This document shows, piece by piece, positions 42,493 through 51,374 of a stretch of DNA of 64,000 nucleotides; position 1 is the first letter of the stretch; every line of letters starts with the position of its first letter. Under the pieces are notes generated by a model. That model did no database searches, was not told where the DNA came from, and saw only the letters and a program-made list of their open reading frames with translations. The DNA comes from Pseudomonas sp. GTDB lineage: Bacteria; Pseudomonadota; Gammaproteobacteria; Pseudomonadales; Pseudomonadaceae. A program made the translations under genes and the position numbers. The DNA lies in the NCBI RefSeq assembly GCF_017744435.1, contig NZ_JAGIBG010000008.1:62001-126000 (forward strand). Direction: 5' to 3'.

Positions 42493-43641
42493 ATGCCTGA
42501 AGCCTATATCGTCGACGCCCTGCGCACGCCTACCGGGCGGCGCAAGGGTGGCCTGGCGCAGATCCACGCCGCCGACCTGGGGGGCCATGTGCTGCGGGCC
42601 TTGGTCGAGCGCAATGCCATTCCCGACGACGACTACGACGACGTGATCTTCGGTTGCGTCGACACCATCGGCCCGCTGGCAGGCGACATCGCCCGCACCG
42701 CGTGGCTGGCAGCCGGGCTCAGCCAGGCCGTGCCGGGCACCACCATCGACCGCCAGTGCGGCTCGTCACAGCAGGCGGTGCACTTCGCTGCCCAGGCGGT
42801 GATGAGTGGCACCCAGGACGTGGTGGTCGCAGGCGGTGTGCAGACCATGACGCAAATCCCGATTTCCTCGGCCATGACCGCCGCCGAGCCGCTGGGCTTC
42901 ACTGACCCGTTCAGCGGCTCCGAGGGCTGGGTACGCCGCTACGGCGCCACGCCACCGTCGCAGTTCCGCTCGGCGCAGATGATTGCCGAACGCTGGAACC
43001 TCAGCCGCCAGGCGCTGGAAGCCTACGCCATGGAGTCCCATCGCCGGGCGCTGCGGGCTGTCGAACGGGGTTATTTTCGCCGCGAGATTGTCCCGCTGGC
43101 GGGCGTCGAGCATGACGAGACGCCGCGCCACACCAGCCTGGAGAAGATGGCCGAGCTTGAGTCGCTGTTCGGCTGCGACCGGGTGACGGCGGCGGTGTCG
43201 AGCCAGACCTGCGACGCCGCCAGCGCCGTGCTGATCGTCTCGGAGGCGGCGCTCAAGCGCTACAACCTGACACCGCGGGCGCGGATCCAGCACATGAGCG
43301 TGCGTGCCGACGATCCGGTATGGATGCTGACCGCGCCGATACCGGCCACCGAGTACGCGCTCAAGCGTGCCGGCATGCGCCTGGAGGACATCGACCGGGT
43401 GGAGATCAACGAAGCCTTCGCCTCGGTGGTCATGGCCTGGCTGCAGGAGACCGGATACCCCCATGCCCAGACCAACGTCAATGGCGGCGCCATTGCCCTG
43501 GGGCATCCGCTGGGCGCCACCGGTACCCGGCTGCTGTGCAGCCTGTTGCATGAACTGGAGCGCAGCGGCGGCCGCTATGGCCTGCAGACCATGTGCGAAG
43601 GCGGCGGCCAGGCCAACGTGACCATTATCGAACGCTTGTAG
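42493..43641 (+). CDS. fadA6: Thiolase (FadA6-like)
   Basis: A 382-residue thiolase with all active-site regions: nucleophile RQCGSSQQAV near residue 90, EINEAFASVVMAW, GGAIALGHPLGATGTR (His) and the C-terminal cysteine region MCEGGGQANV. It is FadA6-like in its position with ipdC and echA20 and probably thiolytically cleaves the 3-ketoacyl-CoA formed at the end of HIP degradation. It starts 21 bp after the short dehydrogenase and is followed after 9 bp by an SDR. A side-chain thiolase role (FadA5) cannot be excluded by sequence. Confidence 0.85.
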   Translation: MPEAYIVDALRTPTGRRKGGLAQIHAADLGGHVLRALVERNAIPDDDYDDVIFGCVDTIGPLAGDIARTAWLAAGLSQAVPGTTIDRQCGSSQQAVHFAAQAVMSGTQDVVVAGGVQTMTQIPISSAMTAAEPLGFTDPFSGSEGWVRRYGATPPSQFRSAQMIAERWNLSRQALEAYAMESHRRALRAVERGYFRREIVPLAGVEHDETPRHTSLEKMAELESLFGCDRVTAAVSSQTCDAASAVLIVSEAALKRYNLTPRARIQHMSVRADDPVWMLTAPIPATEYALKRAGMRLEDIDRVEINEAFASVVMAWLQETGYPHAQTNVNGGAIALGHPLGATGTRLLCSLLHELERSGGRYGLQTMCEGGGQANVTIIERL

Positions 43642-43650
43642 GAGAACAGT

Positions 43651-44526
43651 ATGGCGAGTTGCGAAAACCGCACCGTGATCATCACCGGTGCCGGCGGCGG
43701 ACTGGGCCGGGCCTATGCCCTGGCCTTTGCTGCCGAGGGCGCCAAGGTGGTGGTCAACGACATCAACCGCGAAGCCGCCGAAACGGTGGTGGCGCAGATC
43801 CGCGCCCAGGGCGGGGAGGCCGTGGCCAACAGCAACGACATCACCGACTACAGTGATGCCGGGCTGATCCTGCAGGCGGCGCTGAGCACCTTTGGCGGGC
43901 TGGATGTGGTCGTGAACAACGCCGGCATCTGCCGTGACCGCATGTTTGCCAGCCTGAGCGAAAGCGACTGGGATGCGGTGGTGGCGGTTCACCTGAAGGG
44001 GCACTTCTGCCTGGCCAGCCATGCCGTGCGCTACTGGCGCGAGCAGGCCAAGCAGGGTGTGAAGGTGGATGCGCGGATCATTAACACAAGCTCCGGTGCC
44101 GGCTTGCAAGGCTCGATCGGGCAGTCCAACTATGCGGCGGCCAAGGGTGGGATTGCCGCGCTGACCCTGGTGCAGGCGGCCGAGCTGGCACGTTACGGGA
44201 TTACCGTGAATGCCCTGGCACCGGCGGCGCGCACCGGCATGACCGAGCAGGTGTTTGCCGATGTGATGAAGCGGCCGGAGCAGGGTTTCGACTTCTTCGC
44301 ACCCGAGAACGTCGCGCCAGTGGTGGTCTGGCTGGGCTCGACGGCGTCGGCGGGGGTCAGCGGGCAGCTGTTCGAGGTAGAGGGCGGCCGCTTGTCGATC
44401 GCCGATGGCTGGCGGCGCGGCCCACAGCTGGACAACCAGGGGCGCTGGGCAGTGACCGAAGTAGGGGCTGCCGTGGCGCAATTGCTGGAAATGGCCGTAC
44501 CGGCGCAGAAAGTCTACGGCACCTGA
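43651..44526 (+). CDS. SDR family (multifunctional-enzyme-like 3-hydroxyacyl-CoA dehydrogenase)
   Basis: A 291-residue SDR with TGAGGGLGRAYALAFA near residue 11, VVVNNAGICRDRMFA, and the active site YAAAKGG; its N-terminal half looks like the dehydrogenase domain of MFE-2/17beta-HSD4. It probably oxidises a 3-hydroxyacyl-CoA in ring-C/D or side-chain beta-oxidation. It is the last gene before a strong terminator at 44554, closing the hsaA-to-here operon. A C-terminal extension of about 40 residues beyond the usual SDR length is unusual; no function is obvious for it. Confidence 0.83.
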   Translation: MASCENRTVIITGAGGGLGRAYALAFAAEGAKVVVNDINREAAETVVAQIRAQGGEAVANSNDITDYSDAGLILQAALSTFGGLDVVVNNAGICRDRMFASLSESDWDAVVAVHLKGHFCLASHAVRYWREQAKQGVKVDARIINTSSGAGLQGSIGQSNYAAAKGGIAALTLVQAAELARYGITVNALAPAARTGMTEQVFADVMKRPEQGFDFFAPENVAPVVVWLGSTASAGVSGQLFEVEGGRLSIADGWRRGPQLDNQGRWAVTEVGAAVAQLLEMAVPAQKVYGT

Positions 44527-44553
44527 CTCCACGTTTTCCGCAGGCTTCGCGGG

Positions 44554-44585
44554 CCGCATCACATGCCAGTGTGATGCGGTTTTTT
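44554..44585 (+). terminator. Strong rho-independent terminator
   Basis: A 10-bp perfect stem (CCGCATCACA / TGTGATGCGG) with a 6-base loop is followed by six T residues. It ends the long plus-strand operon and is followed by operator 8 and a new operon. Confidence 0.93.
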
Positions 44586-44614
44586 GTTGTGCGGGCCAGG
44601 CTCAAGGCAGCCCC

Positions 44615-44630
44615 TAGTCCGATTGGCCGA
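44615..44630. promoter_or_regulatory. Steroid-regulon operator 8
   Basis: TAGTCC-GATT-GGCCGA, 65 bp before the acyl-CoA dehydrogenase at 44696. It starts a second plus-strand operon after the terminator. Confidence 0.65.
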
Positions 44631-44695
44631 TTCCACCGTCCCCGCACCCGCCCACACTTCACGCCACACCCGCCACACGAGTAGAAGGCCCCGCG

Positions 44696-45844
44696 ATGGA
44701 CTTTGCATTCACCGACGAGCAGGAAATGATCCGTGAATCGGCCGAGGGCTTCCTCGCCGATGTCTGCGACAGTGCCGCCGTACGTACGGCCATGGCCAGC
44801 GAAGCTGGCTACGATGCCGCACTCTGGCAACGCCTGTGCAGCGAGATGTACTGGCCGGCAATCCACATCCCCGAAGCCTACGGCGGGTTGGGCCTGGGCT
44901 ATGTCGAGCTGGCCATCCTGCTCGAACAGATGGGCCGGCGCCTGCTCTGTTCGCCGTTCTTCGCCACGGCCTGCCTGGCCACGCCAGCGCTGTTGCTGGC
45001 CGGCAACGAAGCACAGAAACAACGCTGGCTGCCGGCCATTGCCGAGGGCAAGGTGCGCGCCACCCTGGCCTGGGGCACCGGGGCTGGCTGGTCGCCGGGC
45101 GACATCAGTGTGGCCGCCAGGCCCGAGGGCGAGGGCTATGTGCTCGACGGTGAATACGCCCAGGTCATCGACGGCTACAGTGCCGACCTGCTGGTGGTCG
45201 CGGGCTGCACGGCAGAGGGCATCAAACTGTTCCTGGTCGAGGCCGGGCAGGTCGGCCTGCAGCGCCAGTGGCAACCGAGCATGGACCAGACCCGGCGCCT
45301 GGGGCGCATTCGCCTGGAGCGCGTCTACGTCGGGCCGCACGCCGTGCTCGACGCAGCCTGGCCGGTGTTGCAGCAGGTGCTGCGCCTGGCCTGCATCGGC
45401 CTGGCGGCTGAACAGGTCGGTGGTGCCCAGCAAACGCTGGACCTGAGCGTTGCCTACCTGCAGGAGCGCCAGCAGTTCGGTCGCCCCCTGGCCAGTTTCC
45501 AGGCCCTCAAGCACCGTGTCGCCGACATGATGCTGCAGGTCGAATGTGCCCGCTCGGCCAGTTACTACGCGGCCTGCGTTGCCCAGGAAGTGCTCGCCCC
45601 GGCAGGCGACCGGCACGTCGCCGCCGAGCTGCCGCTGGCCGCCTCACTGGCCAAGTCGCAGTGCTCCCAGGCGTATTTCCATTGCGCCGCCGAGTCGATC
45701 CAGCTGCACGGCGGGGTCGGCTTCACCTGGGAGTACGACCCCCATCTGTATTTCAAGCGTGCCCGAGCCAGCGAAAGTTACCTTGGGGCACCCGCCTGGC
45801 ATCTGCAGCAGATCGCCAACCTGGTTATCGGGGAGCAAGCATGA
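44696..45844 (+). CDS. Acyl-CoA dehydrogenase, partner subunit (second pair)
   Basis: A 382-residue acyl-CoA dehydrogenase-like subunit: PEAYGGLGLGYVELAILLEQ near residue 60, RQQFGRPLASFQALKHRVAD, and the C-terminal VGFTWEYDPHLYFKRARASE, which carries the glutamate at the base position. Its closest structural counterpart in the window is the gene at 41416. It pairs with the dehydrogenase at 45841, whose start overlaps its stop (ATGA). The middle region between the two FAD motifs is somewhat divergent. The likely role is dehydrogenation of a steroid-derived acyl-CoA. Confidence 0.82.
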   Translation: MDFAFTDEQEMIRESAEGFLADVCDSAAVRTAMASEAGYDAALWQRLCSEMYWPAIHIPEAYGGLGLGYVELAILLEQMGRRLLCSPFFATACLATPALLLAGNEAQKQRWLPAIAEGKVRATLAWGTGAGWSPGDISVAARPEGEGYVLDGEYAQVIDGYSADLLVVAGCTAEGIKLFLVEAGQVGLQRQWQPSMDQTRRLGRIRLERVYVGPHAVLDAAWPVLQQVLRLACIGLAAEQVGGAQQTLDLSVAYLQERQQFGRPLASFQALKHRVADMMLQVECARSASYYAACVAQEVLAPAGDRHVAAELPLAASLAKSQCSQAYFHCAAESIQLHGGVGFTWEYDPHLYFKRARASESYLGAPAWHLQQIANLVIGEQA

Positions 45845-47031
45845 AGATCAGTTTCAATGAGCAGGACGAGCACTTTCGCCAAGAGGTCGCCGGTTGGTTG
45901 GCCGAACACTTGTGCGGCGAGTTCGAAGCGCTGCGTTTTCGCGGTGGCCCCGGCGACGAACACATGCTCGCACACGAGCGCAAGGCGTGGGAGCGCAAGC
46001 TCGCCGAAGGCGGCTGGACCTGTGTGGGCTGGGCTGCGGAGCATGGCGGGCGCGGGCTGTCGATCAGCCAGCAGGTGATATTCCACGAGGAATACGCCCG
46101 TGCCGGTGGGCCGGGGCGCATGGGCCACATCGGTGAAGGCCTGGCCGGCCCGACGATTGCCGCCTTTGGCAATGAGGCGCAGAAGCGCCGGTTCTTGCCT
46201 GGTATCGTCGCGGGCACCACCTTCTGGTGCCAGGGCTATTCCGAACCGGGCGCAGGCTCGGACCTGGCCGCGGTGAAAACCCGGGCCGCCCAGGACGCCA
46301 ACGGTGACTGGCGGATCAACGGCCAGAAGGTCTGGACCTCGTTGGCCCACGAGTCCGACTGGTGCTTCGTGCTGGCCCGCACCGAACCCGGCAGCGTCGG
46401 CCATCATGGCTTGTCGTTCCTGCTGGTGCCGATGGACCAGCCGGGCATCAGCGTACGACCTATCGAACAGATGACCGGGACCTCGGAATTCAACGAGGTG
46501 TTCTTCGACGATGCCCGCACCGAGGCCGCCAACATCGTCGGCCAGCCGGGCGAGGGCTGGAAGATCGCCATGGCGCTGCTCGGCTTCGAACGCGGCGTGT
46601 CCACCCTGGGCCAGCAGATGCAATTCCACAACGAGCTGGACCAGATCATCGCCATCGCCCGGGCCAATGGCGCCGACCGCGACCCGCATTTGCGCCTGCG
46701 CCTGGCCGAGGCCTGGTGCGGCCTGCGCATCCTTCGCTACAACTCGCTGCGCATGCTTTCCGGGCCCCAGGACGGTTCGCTGCGCCGCGAGGCGACCATC
46801 TACAAGCTGAACTGGTCGAACTGGCATGCCAGCCTCGGCAAGCTCGCCATGGATGTGCTCGGGCCTGAGGCCGAGCTGCTCGAAGCTGCGCCTTACCAGC
46901 TCAGCCGCCTGCAGTCGCTGTACCTGTTCAGCCGTGCCGACACCCTCTACGGCGGCAGCAACGAGATCCAGCGCAACATCATCGCCGAACGCGCCCTGGG
47001 CATGCCCCGGGAGCCGCGAGTGCGTCCCTGA
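45841..47031 (+). CDS. Acyl-CoA dehydrogenase (second pair)
   Basis: A 396-residue acyl-CoA dehydrogenase with FAD-binding YSEPGAGSDLAAVKT and VWTSLAHESDWCFVL, EFNEVFFDDARTEAANIVG and the C-terminal DTLYGGSNEIQRNIIAERAL. It matches the 40239 enzyme in type. Coupled translation with the upstream subunit points to a heteromer. It starts at 45841; the frame to 45544 is inside the preceding gene and is rejected. It is followed after 16 bp by ipdF. Confidence 0.87.
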   Translation: MKISFNEQDEHFRQEVAGWLAEHLCGEFEALRFRGGPGDEHMLAHERKAWERKLAEGGWTCVGWAAEHGGRGLSISQQVIFHEEYARAGGPGRMGHIGEGLAGPTIAAFGNEAQKRRFLPGIVAGTTFWCQGYSEPGAGSDLAAVKTRAAQDANGDWRINGQKVWTSLAHESDWCFVLARTEPGSVGHHGLSFLLVPMDQPGISVRPIEQMTGTSEFNEVFFDDARTEAANIVGQPGEGWKIAMALLGFERGVSTLGQQMQFHNELDQIIAIARANGADRDPHLRLRLAEAWCGLRILRYNSLRMLSGPQDGSLRREATIYKLNWSNWHASLGKLAMDVLGPEAELLEAAPYQLSRLQSLYLFSRADTLYGGSNEIQRNIIAERALGMPREPRVRP

Positions 47032-47047
47032 TCGAAGGAGTTTCTGC

Positions 47048-47830
47048 ATGACTGTTCCCCATTATGTTCCGGGCCATGGCCTGCTGCGCGGCAAGTCGGT
47101 GCTGATCACCGCCGCGGCCGGCTCCGGTATCGGCTTTTCCGCTGCGCTGCGCGCTGCCGAAGAGGGTTGCCGGGCGCTGATGATCAGCGATATCCACGAA
47201 GGCCGGTTGCACGAGGCGGTGGCGCGCATCCGTGAGGCCAGCCAGTTGCAGGCCGTTCATGGGCAGCTGTGCAATGTCACTGACGAAGCCCAGGTTCGCG
47301 CCCTGGTCGCCGCCGCCGAGCGTGAGCTGGGAGGGGTCGACGTGCTGATCAACAATGCCGGCCTGGGCGGCTCCCGCGCACTGGTGGAGATGCCGGACGA
47401 AGAGTGGCAGCGGGTGATCGACGTCACCCTCACCGGCACCATGCGCATGACCCGGGCCATGCTGCCGCACATGATGGCGCGGGGCGCCGGGGCGATCGTC
47501 AACAACGCCTCGGTGCTCGGCTGGCGCGCACAGAAGCAGCAGGCCCACTATGCCGCGGCCAAGGCCGGGGTGATGGCGCTGACCCGCTGTTCGGCGCTGG
47601 AAGCGGCCGAACATGGCATCCGCATCAACGCGGTGAGCCCGAGCATCGCCATGCATGATTTCCTCGCCCGCTCCGCACCGCAGGCGGTGCTGGACCAACT
47701 GGCCGCTGGCGAGGCCTTTGGCCGCGCGGCAGAGGTGTGGGAGGTGGCCAACGTGATGATGTTCCTGGCCAGCGACTACAGCTCGTACATGACCGGCGAA
47801 GTGCTGTCGGTTTCCAGCCAGAGGGCCTGA
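47048..47830 (+). CDS. ipdF: IpdF-like SDR (5-hydroxy-HIP-CoA dehydrogenase)
   Basis: A 260-residue SDR opening with GHGLLRGKSVLITAAAGSGIG, in which the usual TGxxxGxG is replaced by TAAAGSGIG. It also has DVLINNAGLGGSRALVE, NNASVLGWRAQKQQAHYAAAK with the catalytic Tyr-Lys, and a C-terminus EVLSVSSQ. These features match the IpdF group that oxidises the 5-hydroxyl of HIP-CoA derivatives. The ATG at 47048 follows GAAGGAGTTTCTGC. A MaoC hydratase begins 2 bp after the stop. Close family identification rests on remembered motif patterns. Confidence 0.83.
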   Translation: MTVPHYVPGHGLLRGKSVLITAAAGSGIGFSAALRAAEEGCRALMISDIHEGRLHEAVARIREASQLQAVHGQLCNVTDEAQVRALVAAAERELGGVDVLINNAGLGGSRALVEMPDEEWQRVIDVTLTGTMRMTRAMLPHMMARGAGAIVNNASVLGWRAQKQQAHYAAAKAGVMALTRCSALEAAEHGIRINAVSPSIAMHDFLARSAPQAVLDQLAAGEAFGRAAEVWEVANVMMFLASDYSSYMTGEVLSVSSQRA

Positions 47831-47832
47831 AC

Positions 47833-48291
47833 ATGCCGCGTATTTTCGAAACGCCAGGCGCGCTGCATGACGCCCAGGGGCAGGAACTGGGCAAAAGCGA
47901 ATGGCTGCTGGTGGACCAGGCGCGCATCGACCTGTTCGCCGAAGCCAGCGGCGATCATCAGTGGATTCATGTCGATGCCCGGCGCGCCGCCCAGGGGCCG
48001 TTTGGCGCGTGCATCGCCCATGGCTACCTGAGCCTTGCGCTGGTCAACCTGTTCCTGCCGCAGATCGTCGAAGTGCGCGGGATCGCCATGGGCGTGAACT
48101 ACGGTTGCGAGCGGGTGCGCTTCCCATCGGTGGTGCGCGTCGGTTCGCGTGTGCGCGGCAGCGCCACCTTGTTGTCCACCGAAACGGTGGGCACCGGTGT
48201 GCAGGCGCTGATCCGCGTCAGCGTCGAGATCGAAGGCCAGGAACGGCCAGGCTGCGTGGTCGACACGATCAGCCGCTACTACCCGAACTGA
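47833..48291 (+). CDS. MaoC-family (R)-hydratase
   Basis: A 152-residue single hot-dog MaoC-like protein. The catalytic dyad is Asp41 and His46 in [18 protein letters not shown], with the helix-capping [11 protein letters not shown] following. It hydrates or dehydrates trans-2-enoyl-CoA with R stereochemistry. In the island it would add water after one of the paired acyl-CoA dehydrogenases. Length is typical for a one-domain enzyme. It lies between ipdF and a thiolase, 2 bp and 10 bp from its neighbours, so it is co-translated. Confidence 0.88.
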   Translation: MPRIFETPGALHDAQGQELGKSEWLLVDQARIDLFAEASGDHQWIHVDARRAAQGPFGACIAHGYLSLALVNLFLPQIVEVRGIAMGVNYGCERVRFPSVVRVGSRVRGSATLLSTETVGTGVQALIRVSVEIEGQERPGCVVDTISRYYPN

Positions 48292-48301
48292 GGAATTGAG
48301 C

Positions 48302-49504
48302 ATGAACGAAGCAGTCATCGTTTCCACGGCACGCACGCCCATCGGCAAAGCCTTTCGCGGTGCCTTCAACGATACCGAGGCACCCACGCTGGGTGGCCAC
48401 GTGGTGGCCGAGGCCGTCCGCCGCGCCGGCATCGCGCCGGAAGAAGTGGAGGATGTGATCATCGGCGCCGCCGCCCAGCAGGGCACCCAGGCGTACAACC
48501 TGGGGCGCCTGTGTGCCACCGCTGCCGGCCTGCCGGCGCAGGTCGCCGGCATGGCGGTGGAGCGCCAGTGCGCCTCGGGCCTGATGAGCATTGCCATCGC
48601 GGCCAAGGGCATTCTCTGCAACGAGCTCGACATTGCCGTGGCCGGTGGCCTGGAGTCGATCTCGCTGGTGCAGAACAAGCACAAGAACCTCTATCGCCTG
48701 CAGTCCAGCCTGGTGCTGGAGCGCGACCCCACCGCGTACATCCCGATGATCGAGACCGCCGAGATCGTCGCCCAGCGTTACGGCATCAGCCGCGAGGAGC
48801 AGGATGCCTACAGCCTGCAGAGCCAGTTGCGCACCGCTCAGGCGCAGCAGGCCGGGCTGTTCGACCAGGAGCTGGCGCCACTGCTGACGCACAAGCTGCT
48901 GGTGGACAAGGCCAGCGGCGAGAGCCGGCATGAACAGGTGACCTTGCGCCAGGACGAATGCAACCGCGCCGATACCAGCGCGGCCAGCCTGGCTGCCCTG
49001 GAACCGGTGTGGGCGGGCGGGCAGTGGACGCCTGCCGGGCGTTTCATCACGGCGGGCAATGCCTCGCAGCTGTCGGACGGCGCCTCGGCGTCTGTGCTGA
49101 TGAGCGCACGCATGGCCGCGCAGCGTGGCTTGCAGCCGTTGGGTATCTATCGCGGCCTGGCGGTGGCGGGGTGCCAGGCGGACGAGATGGGCATCGGGCC
49201 GGTGTATGCCATCCCCAAGCTGCTCAAGCGCCATGGCCTGAAGGTTCAGGACATCGGCCTGTGGGAGCTGAACGAGGCGTTTGCCTGCCAGGTGCTGTAT
49301 TGCCGGGATACCCTGGGCATCGATAACGACCGGCTCAATGTCAACGGTGGCGCCATCGCGATTGGCCACCCGTTCGGCATGTCCGGGGCGCGGATGGTCG
49401 GGCATGCGCTGATCGAGGGCAAGCGCCGGGGCGTCCGTTACGTCGTGGTGAGCATGTGCATTGGCGGCGGCATGGGTGCTGCTGCGCTGTTCGAGGTGGC
49501 CTGA
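48302..49504 (+). CDS. Acetyl-CoA C-acyltransferase (second thiolase)
   Basis: A 400-residue FadA-type thiolase with nucleophile [16 protein letters not shown] near residue 90, [29 protein letters not shown] and [10 protein letters not shown]. All active-site residues are present. It is probably the thiolytic step of side-chain or ring-derived beta-oxidation paired with the 44696/45841 dehydrogenases and MaoC. The start ATG 48302 follows TGAGGAATTGAGC, and a TTG two codons earlier is less likely. The ksi gene starts one base after its stop. Confidence 0.88.
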   Translation: MNEAVIVSTARTPIGKAFRGAFNDTEAPTLGGHVVAEAVRRAGIAPEEVEDVIIGAAAQQGTQAYNLGRLCATAAGLPAQVAGMAVERQCASGLMSIAIAAKGILCNELDIAVAGGLESISLVQNKHKNLYRLQSSLVLERDPTAYIPMIETAEIVAQRYGISREEQDAYSLQSQLRTAQAQQAGLFDQELAPLLTHKLLVDKASGESRHEQVTLRQDECNRADTSAASLAALEPVWAGGQWTPAGRFITAGNASQLSDGASASVLMSARMAAQRGLQPLGIYRGLAVAGCQADEMGIGPVYAIPKLLKRHGLKVQDIGLWELNEAFACQVLYCRDTLGIDNDRLNVNGGAIAIGHPFGMSGARMVGHALIEGKRRGVRYVVVSMCIGGGMGAAALFEVA

Positions 49505-49505
49505 C

Positions 49506-49880
49506 ATGGGTTTGCCGACGCCGCAGCAGGTTCAGCAGCTCATGCAGCGCTACGTGGCGCTGGTGGATGCCGGCGATATCGAAGGCATCCTCGGGCTGTA
49601 TGCCGAGGATGCCAAGGTTGAAGACCCGGTCGGCTCGACGCCATTGCGGGGGATCGAGGCCATTGCCGCGTTCTACCGCCAGGGGTTGGGGACATTGCAG
49701 GTATCAGCCGCACTGACCGGGCCAGTGCGGGCTACCTGTGACGGGCAGGGGGCCGTGCCGTTTCGCGTGGTCTTTGGCGAGCGCGCGCTGGATGTGATCG
49801 ATGTGATGGCATTCGATGCGCGGGGCTTGATCCGCAGCATGAAAGCCTATTGGAGCGAGGTCAACGTCGGGCCGCCATGA
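49506..49880 (+). CDS. ksi: Steroid Delta5-3-ketoisomerase (KSI)
   Basis: A 124-residue NTF2-fold enzyme that clearly matches P. putida ketosteroid isomerase. Catalytic residues are Tyr16 (MQRYVALVD), Asp40 (KVEDPVG) and Asp99 (DVIDVMAFD, equal to Asp103 of the P. putida enzyme), and LTGPVRA and AYWSEVN are conserved. The protein lacks four residues in the hairpin before ALDVID (FGERALDV) compared with the P. putida enzyme. It isomerises Delta5- to Delta4-3-ketosteroids, as needed for DHEA or pregnenolone-type substrates. It is the last gene of the second plus-strand operon. Confidence 0.94.
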   Translation: MGLPTPQQVQQLMQRYVALVDAGDIEGILGLYAEDAKVEDPVGSTPLRGIEAIAAFYRQGLGTLQVSAALTGPVRATCDGQGAVPFRVVFGERALDVIDVMAFDARGLIRSMKAYWSEVNVGPP

Positions 49881-49893
49881 GCGGGCTTGGGCA

Positions 49894-49923
49894 GGCCCCA
49901 CAGCGATCGAAGGCTGTGGGGCC
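49894..49923. terminator. Inverted repeat between ksi and the convergent SRPBCC gene
   Basis: An 11-bp perfect stem (GGCCCCACAGC / GCTGTGGGGCC) with an 8-base loop, placed between convergent stops. No T-run, so probably a bidirectional, weak terminator. Confidence 0.6.
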
Positions 49924-49931
49924 GATACCGC

Positions 49932-50405
49932 TCAGGCCTGCAGGTCCTTGTTTTGCGTGCGACCACTCTCATAGTAGGCCTTGAGGTTTTCGCCAATCTC
50001 CCGCACTACCTTGTCGAACGCCCGCCCCAGCAGCCACTCGGCCAGGCGCCCTCCGCGCAGGCGGTAATGCAGGCTGGTGCTGATGCGGCAGCTGTCCCCC
50101 GAGCCCTCCAGCCAATACCTGAAGCTGGCCTGGCGAAAAGGGAAGGGCGCGCCGGCATTGCCCTTGTGCAGTACCAGCACGAAGCCTGCACCGTCTTCCC
50201 AGTGCACCACGCTTTCGTCCAGCCACTGCCCACCCTTGCGCATGACCCGGCGGCTCGCGCCCATGCCTTCGCGGGCGCCAGCGTGAAACCGGCTACCGGT
50301 CAAGCCCGGTACATAGTGGGGGGCAAGGCTGAGGTCGCGAAGCTTGCCCCAGGCCTGGTCGCGGGTCAGGTTCAGGGCCACCGTATGGCTGGCGATTCGG
50401 TTCAT
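49932..50405 (-). CDS. SRPBCC domain protein (second copy)
   Basis: A 157-residue helix-grip protein (MNRIASHTVALNLTRDQAWG, HYVPGLTGSRFHAGA, and a C-terminal amphipathic helix FDKVVREIGENLKAYYES). Like the gene at 15948 it should have a hydrophobic cavity able to hold a steroid or lipid. It is 15 bp downstream of an SDR gene and would be transcribed with it from operator 9. Whether it is a carrier or an enzyme cannot be told from sequence. Confidence 0.8.
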   Translation of the reverse strand: MNRIASHTVALNLTRDQAWGKLRDLSLAPHYVPGLTGSRFHAGAREGMGASRRVMRKGGQWLDESVVHWEDGAGFVLVLHKGNAGAPFPFRQASFRYWLEGSGDSCRISTSLHYRLRGGRLAEWLLGRAFDKVVREIGENLKAYYESGRTQNKDLQA

Positions 50406-50420
50406 GTCGGTTCCTTGGGT

Positions 50421-51194
50421 TCAGTGGGCATTCGCCGCGTCGAGAAAGGCCGGCCGTTCGCCGCCACCGTGCACGGCCAGGTCGGCACCGCTGACGTAGC
50501 GGGCCAGGGGCGAGGCGAGGTAGAGACAGGTGTCGCCGATGTCCTCCGGTTCGGCCAGGCGCCCCAACGGCACGGTCGCCGCTACCTGGGCGACAGCGTG
50601 GTCGTCGCCGTAGTGCAGGCCGGCCTGTTCCGTCAGGATCAGCCCGGCGGTCACGGCATTCACCCGTACTTTCGGCGCCCATTCCACCGCCAGTGAACGG
50701 GTCAGGTTGAGCAACCCGGCCTTGGCGGCGCCGTAGGCGGCGGTACCGGGGGACGGGCGGGTGGCGCTGACACTGCAGATGTTGATGATGCTGCCGCCCT
50801 CGGGCTGGGCCTGCATGACGCGGTTGGCCAACTGGCAGAGGTTCAGCGGGGCCAGCAGATTGAGGCGGATGATCGATTCGGAGAAGCGCGGCGAGGCACT
50901 GGCCGCGTCCGCGTAGGGCGCGCCGCCGGCGTTGTTGATCAGCACGTCGAGGCGGCCGAAGCGCTCCATGATGTGGCGCATCAATTGCTCCAGCTGTTCC
51001 ACGTCGCGTACGTCGCAAGGGAAGAACAACGCCTCTCGGCCACCTTGGGCAGGCAGCCGTTCCGGTGCCTGGCGGCCGCAGATCACCACGTGGGCGCCAC
51101 ACGCCAGAAAGCGCCGACTGATGCCTCTGCCCACGCCCTTGCCACCACCGGTGACGAGGACGACTTTGTCATGAAAACTCAAGGGGTCGTGCAT
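50421..51194 (-). CDS. SDR family oxidoreductase
   Basis: A 257-residue SDR: TGGGKGVGRGISRRFL near residue 15, DVLINNAGGAPYADA, and the active site YGAAKAG near residue 152, with the C-terminal SGADLAVHGGGERPAF. Related proteins occur in actinobacterial steroid clusters. It is probably a 3-hydroxyacyl-CoA or hydroxysteroid dehydrogenase. It is divergent from hsaD and shares a gap that has two operators (9 and 10), one placed 59 bp upstream of each start. Confidence 0.83.
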   Translation of the reverse strand: MHDPLSFHDKVVLVTGGGKGVGRGISRRFLACGAHVVICGRQAPERLPAQGGREALFFPCDVRDVEQLEQLMRHIMERFGRLDVLINNAGGAPYADAASASPRFSESIIRLNLLAPLNLCQLANRVMQAQPEGGSIINICSVSATRPSPGTAAYGAAKAGLLNLTRSLAVEWAPKVRVNAVTAGLILTEQAGLHYGDDHAVAQVAATVPLGRLAEPEDIGDTCLYLASPLARYVSGADLAVHGGGERPAFLDAANAH

Positions 51195-51253
51195 TGCGAT
51201 GCCTTGTTGTCCAGGGGTTGGACCGAGTCTAGGAGGGGCTGCCGGGCAGGCCT

Positions 51254-51269
51254 ACGTCCAAAGGGACTA
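51254..51269. promoter_or_regulatory. Steroid-regulon operator 9
   Basis: ACGTCC-AAAG-GGACTA, 59 bp before the SDR at 50421-51194 (minus). Confidence 0.65.
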
Positions 51270-51298
51270 TTGCACCCGCTGCACCCGCTGCACCTGTG

Positions 51299-51314
51299 TA
51301 GTCCTCTCGGACGA
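51299..51314. promoter_or_regulatory. Steroid-regulon operator 10
   Basis: TAGTCC-TCTC-GGACGA, 60 bp before hsaD. A GAATAAT stretch about 22 nt downstream could be the -10 box, so the operator would cover the -35 region. Confidence 0.7.
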
Positions 51315-51374
51315 TGTTCTGCCAACAGGCCCTCTGAATAATCCCGGCACAACAATGAGCCGGGAGGATTCCCC

